From the NCBI GenBank assembly GCA_029747585.1, contig JAPEVF010000758.1, positions 1 through 21,763 on the forward strand: 21,763 bases of DNA, given 5' to 3'. The stretch is from Pleurotus djamor (Eukaryota > Basidiomycota > Agaricomycetes > Agaricales > Pleurotaceae). How positions within the stretch are numbered: position 1 is the first letter of the stretch; every line of letters starts with the position of its first letter. The notes under the pieces are model-generated. The model did no database searches. It had not been told where the DNA came from and saw only the letters and a program-made list of their open reading frames with translations. The translations under genes were made by a program, and so were the position numbers. Shown one piece after another: positions 18,562 through 21,763 of the stretch.

Positions 18562-19737
18562 ATGGCGAATCTGATCAGAGGCATATCCCGGTGCGTCATT
18601 CTTTGAGTCCTGTCCCTAACAAAGTTCCTAACCCCTTCAACAGATCCACGACATCACGAATCCAGACCGTTCCAACCGTCGCATACATCCCCTTCGCCTC
18701 AACGCTATCTTGTCCACGGTTGCATACATTGGCTGGACTCACGAAATACACCAACCCCACAAGCCACGCACCTCTCCTCAGTGTAAGGCAGAGAAATTGA
18801 AGAAGAAAGCGAGAAGAGAATAAGGACCAAAAATTTTCCTTATCAATGGCACAGCTCCCTTGATCCGTTCACGACGACCCTCGAAAAACCGTGAACAAAT
18901 CCTTGTATCAAGTACCCTGACCAGCGACACCTCTATACGCATCCCTCTGAGTCTCACTCTTCTGTGTCCCTCACTGACTCAGTGACTCAAATCGCTGTAC
19001 TGAAGACTTCATCGGACGCTCTCTTCAAGTTCCCAAGGCTATGCGAGGACGCAAGGTCTACACTGGTCCATTTCGGCTTGATTACGACTTACCTAGAGGT
19101 ACGTTATCTGTGCCCAAGATTTAAGACATGCAAGTGCTCACGGAGACGACGTTGCGTTGCTCAAGCAACCGTAGCGAGCCTTATTTGTATAGACTCTAGA
19201 GTAAGTACCATTCAACTATCATTCCACTCGCTCACGACTAATACGTCGTTCGGCTTCCCTTTGCCATTCAAATTTAGTACTCAAATGACCGACTTCGTGT
19301 CCTGGAAGCTCCGTCATCATTCCTTTGGTCGCGTCAACAGGTTTCGCAGTTGTAACCTTGACCGTTTTTGACCGTCGAACACCCAAGGCATCAAGCTCGA
19401 CGCGTGTGTTCTTCCGCCCACTTCTCCGTCTCTCCACAATTTAATGTTTCATGTTTCATCTTCAGCTTCAGCCCGAGCCCGAAATCAGGTCCCGTCATCT
19501 TCCCCTCAAGCCTCGCACGCACGGTACTACGGCGTTATCTAGAACCAAGGTAAAGTTATATTCTCCTCTACACGCGACTCTTGCTCATTGTCTCGCTTTT
19601 CATCGGAAGCTGTTAGGAACCTGGCGTTGGACCCCATTCGCAGCGATGACCTCGTCAATGCATTGGTTACGCAAAGGGTAGAGGTACTTTCCTACCTTTT
19701 TATACATACCTTCTGCTGACTTGTTCAGCTCGTCTAG
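18562..19737 (+). CDS. Candidate multi-exon gene; C-terminal reading ambiguous
   Basis: ATG at 18562. Exon 1 ends at 18590 and an excellent intron (18591-18643, GTGCGT, CTAAC, CAACAG) leads to exon 2. The N-terminus MANLIRGISRSTTSRIQ is Arg/Ser-rich without acidic residues, like a mitochondrial presequence. A second intron (18783-18924) leads to a 92-codon exon at 18925-19200 (SLTDSVTQIAVLK), then GTAAGT at 19201. Two readings follow. One uses 19278-19340, a 16-nt exon 19388-19403 and 19466-19542, ending in TAG (199 aa in all). The other, out of phase with it, runs through 19466-19549, 19617-19683 and TAG at 19735 (FSPSPKSGPVIFP, NLALDPIRSDDLV). The second is favoured downstream because changes against the inverted copy at 12565-13055 look largely synonymous in part of this frame. 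I could not join it cleanly to the 18925 exon. Confidence 0.35.
19444..19457. repeat. Heptanucleotide repeat ATGTTTC x2
   Basis: Two perfect copies inside the putative intron at 19404-19465, just before the acceptor. Confidence 0.85.
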
Positions 19738-19970
19738 TTGTTTCTCATCATACGCTCGAGCAAGCAATCAGCTAGGTTCCTGGTCAGTGGTCGTCACCTT
19801 ACAACCCTGAGTTGTTCCCAGACAACAGATACCGCTGCTGTGGAACAGGAGACTGTCATCCATATCGGATATCCAAGAGATACGAGAGCATCCCAAGTAC
19901 TTACTTACACGTAGGTTTAGGATGCTTGTCTAGGAAGTGTTTCAGCCGAGCTGGTGTAGACACAAAATAT

Positions 19971-20123
19971 TTATTGGTCCGTTGCGTATGACGGTAGTGA
20001 GAGCACAAAGTAGAAGTCTATGGCGCCGAGGTCAGTAGTATATGGCAAGTATTCCGCTACGAAGAGCATACCGTAGACGTTGAAGATCATGGTTTCGAAG
20101 CTGGTCAAGGAGGGGTTGGGCAT
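19971..20123 (-). CDS. Candidate two-exon microprotein (32 aa) or last exons of a gene
   Basis: ATG at 20123, exon to 20072, intron 20018-20071 (GTATGC...TACTGAC...CATAG, 54 nt), exon to TAA at 19971-19973; 33 codons with the stop. The splice joins ETMIFNVY to DFYFVLSLPS, an aromatic, hydrophobic stretch. The branch and splice sites are among the best here. The base before the ATG completes ATCTAG, which could itself be an acceptor, so these may be the last two exons of a longer transcript. They lie downstream of the F-box stop codon on the same strand. No family is recognised. Confidence 0.33.
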   Translation of the reverse strand: MPNPSLTSFETMIFNVYGMLFVAEYLPYTTDLGAIDFYFVLSLPSYATDQ

Positions 20124-20318
20124 CTAGATCCTTGGATCTTAGTTTTGTGAAGGTGGGAGGTGGGATTAGATGGGCGATTGCGCAACGTTGAACATGTTGG
20201 TCATATTTGTGTTCTTCTCGATCAGCTGAGGGAAGTATCTCTCTATGGTTTGAATCTGAACAGAAAGTCCATGGTCTATTTCTCGACGATCAAGAACCTA
20301 GTATAAACAGCTACGAGC

Positions 20319-21272
20319 CTACGACAACCGAAGTTCGATGCGCTTTTGGATACGCGGAAACCTCTCCTCTAGGAATCCGTCCAACTCTACCCGGAAAGCC
20401 TCGTTATGGTTTTCAGCGCGAAGCTGGAAATAATCGAGGGCGGTGACGACGCGGAGGAGATCAAAAAGGCGTTGAACGTCCATGCGTAGGTTGGTTATGA
20501 TCGTCAGGGATTTGATCGTGCGGGTGCATTGCGAGTGGAGAATGAGGGATCGTACGAGGGTCGAGGGATCGCAGTGAAGAGAGTAGCCAGGCGTATGCAG
20601 CACCAATGCAAACGAGCGGAGCGATGGCAGACGCAGAGCGTTGATAAAATCGAGCGTGACCTCACTGGGGTACGTGCAGCGAAATTTGAATACTTGAAGG
20701 TGTTCCAAGGTGATGGGAGGAATCGCCTCGTTCAGTGCGTCGGGTGAGATGAAAGTCAGTTCCAGAGTGATGAGGTTGTGGAACTGGATGGAAGGTGAAC
20801 TTGAGGAGAGGAAGCAGATGTTTTGGGAGGTCGCGTGCATGATGGTTCTGAGGTTCTTTAAGTTCTTGAATTGACCCTGGATGCCTACGAGTGTTTTCAT
20901 GGGTCCGGTGTAGGCGAGGGTTTCGAGAGCGGTCAAAGTATTCGAATTCATAGTCGACAAGATGTCGACGGGTGTACTCGGGGTGTAATTAAGCTCTTTC
21001 CATCGGTACGACTGGTCCACGAGAATCTTGGGTATTTCGTGGTATGCGATGACAGAAAGCGGCGCATCCTGACTTCGCGCAACACAGAGTCTGACGAGAG
21101 CGTGGTGGAGGATGGTACAATCGATAGAAGACCAGAGAAGGCAGTCTGAGCACGCGATTTCCCTCCAGAGGCGGCAAGTTTCAGATATGCAAAGTCTGTC
21201 CAGAATGCGGGTCGCATGGAAGATTTCCCTCCAAATTTCCGGTGGTAATTGGGAGAAAGCAGAAAGCATCAT
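20319..21272 (-). CDS. F-box protein (317 aa)
   Basis: A single uninterrupted frame of 317 codons ends in TAG at 20319-20321. Residues ~8-50 match an F-box: LPPEIWREIFHAT, then CRLWREIACSDCLLWSSI. This fold binds Skp1 in SCF ubiquitin ligases (established for the family). The remaining ~260 residues show leucine-rich spacing (LQVFKFRCTYPSEVTL, LPSLRSFALVL) like the irregular repeats common in agaricomycete F-box proteins. These families are large and fast evolving, and substrates are unknown. Start chosen at the first of two adjacent Met codons, just before the F-box. The gene is divergent from the 21550 gene with about 280 bp between the two ATGs. Confidence 0.88.
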   Translation of the reverse strand: MMLSAFSQLPPEIWREIFHATRILDRLCISETCRLWREIACSDCLLWSSIDCTILHHALVRLCVARSQDAPLSVIAYHEIPKILVDQSYRWKELNYTPSTPVDILSTMNSNTLTALETLAYTGPMKTLVGIQGQFKNLKNLRTIMHATSQNICFLSSSSPSIQFHNLITLELTFISPDALNEAIPPITLEHLQVFKFRCTYPSEVTLDFINALRLPSLRSFALVLHTPGYSLHCDPSTLVRSLILHSQCTRTIKSLTIITNLRMDVQRLFDLLRVVTALDYFQLRAENHNEAFRVELDGFLEERFPRIQKRIELRLS

Positions 21273-21549
21273 CAGCCGGAGTAGCGCCAGCGTGCATAGG
21301 CGATTTGAGATGGTGGTGGTTCGAGTTCAAGAAGTAAACATTGGGAGGGCGGAGACAGGGGCGGAGAGGAGAATGGTATGAACTCCGCCATCGGGCGTTG
21401 TTATTCGCATCAGCGGAGACTCATTTTCAAAGTCAGCTCCTCACGGATCCTCGGCACCGCGCATCAAAACAACCATCAACACTCCTGTCAGCGGGATCCA
21501 CTCATCGAAATCGCTGCTCGTCATCGCGCTCGACAACGACCGGAAGTAC

Positions 21550-21763
21550 ATGACTGCAGCTGTTCTGCAGAACATATACTCGTCCTCATCGCCGCCCACG
21601 GCTTCGACGACTCAAAACGGCTCACAAAGAGGAGAAGAAAGCCTTTTGTCATCGTCCGCAGCGGAGTCCTTTCGAACGGCTCCCCCTTCTCCTTCTCCTT
21701 CTCCTTTGTCGCCATCACTCGTCTCTGTCTCCACCGTCTCAGCCACTTCGCCAGGTGCAGAAG
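21550..21763 (+). CDS. Ser/Pro-rich protein, 5' end only
   Basis: ATG at 21550 opens a frame that runs to the window end without a stop (71 codons). It begins MTAAVLQNIYSSSS and becomes strongly Ser/Thr/Pro/Ala-rich, with a PSPSPSPLSPS stretch from a CTTCTC-type hexamer repeat. This suggests an intrinsically disordered N-terminus. The frame is also open upstream to a TGA at 21379-21381, including a coherent stretch KSLLVIALDNDRKY, so the true start may be upstream or on another exon. A second frame is open across the same interval but is less protein-like. No domain is visible yet. Confidence 0.5.
   Translation, partial: MTAAVLQNIYSSSSPPTASTTQNGSQRGEESLLSSSAAESFRTAPPSPSPSPLSPSLVSVSTVSATSPGAE

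Overview
The window looks like nuclear DNA of a filamentous basidiomycete, probably an agaricomycete. The evidence is many introns of about 45-85 nt with GT...CTNAC/CTGAC...YAG signals, an F-box protein with the typical LPPEIW start, and a C2-NACHT STAND receptor whose C-terminal linker runs into a probable WD40 domain at the window edge. There are no bacterial operons or Shine-Dalgarno sites. I saw no tRNA or rRNA gene. Two undetermined bases (N) lie at 3913 and 5068.

Layout. 1-3487 (minus) is the 5' part of a large NLR-like gene: nine exons, all phases consistent, 977 codons, truncated by the window start. It is visibly more AT-rich than the rest. 3987-4571 (minus) is a four-exon model for a 143-aa protein of unknown function. 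Only 33 bp upstream of its ATG begins an array of eight 30-nt interrupted palindromes with unrelated spacers (4604-5196), the most unusual element here. From about 5.2 to 20.3 kb no long ORF exists, but good splice signals are frequent. Joining exons gives small candidate proteins on both strands. Several copies carry one disabling change or exist as diverged duplicates, so this tract is best read as fast-evolving orphan genes mixed with decayed copies. It is also full of short tandem repeats whose unit is nearly always 7 nt, with many different motifs.

The right end is ordinary: an F-box gene (20319-21272, minus) divergent from the 5' end of a Ser/Pro-rich protein (from 21550, plus, cut by the window end).

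How the genes work together cannot be read from the sequence. The STAND receptor is the expected class for fungal non-self recognition, and F-box proteins act in SCF ubiquitin ligases, but nothing links them here. All multi-exon models other than the receptor rest only on splice signals and open frames and need RNA evidence.
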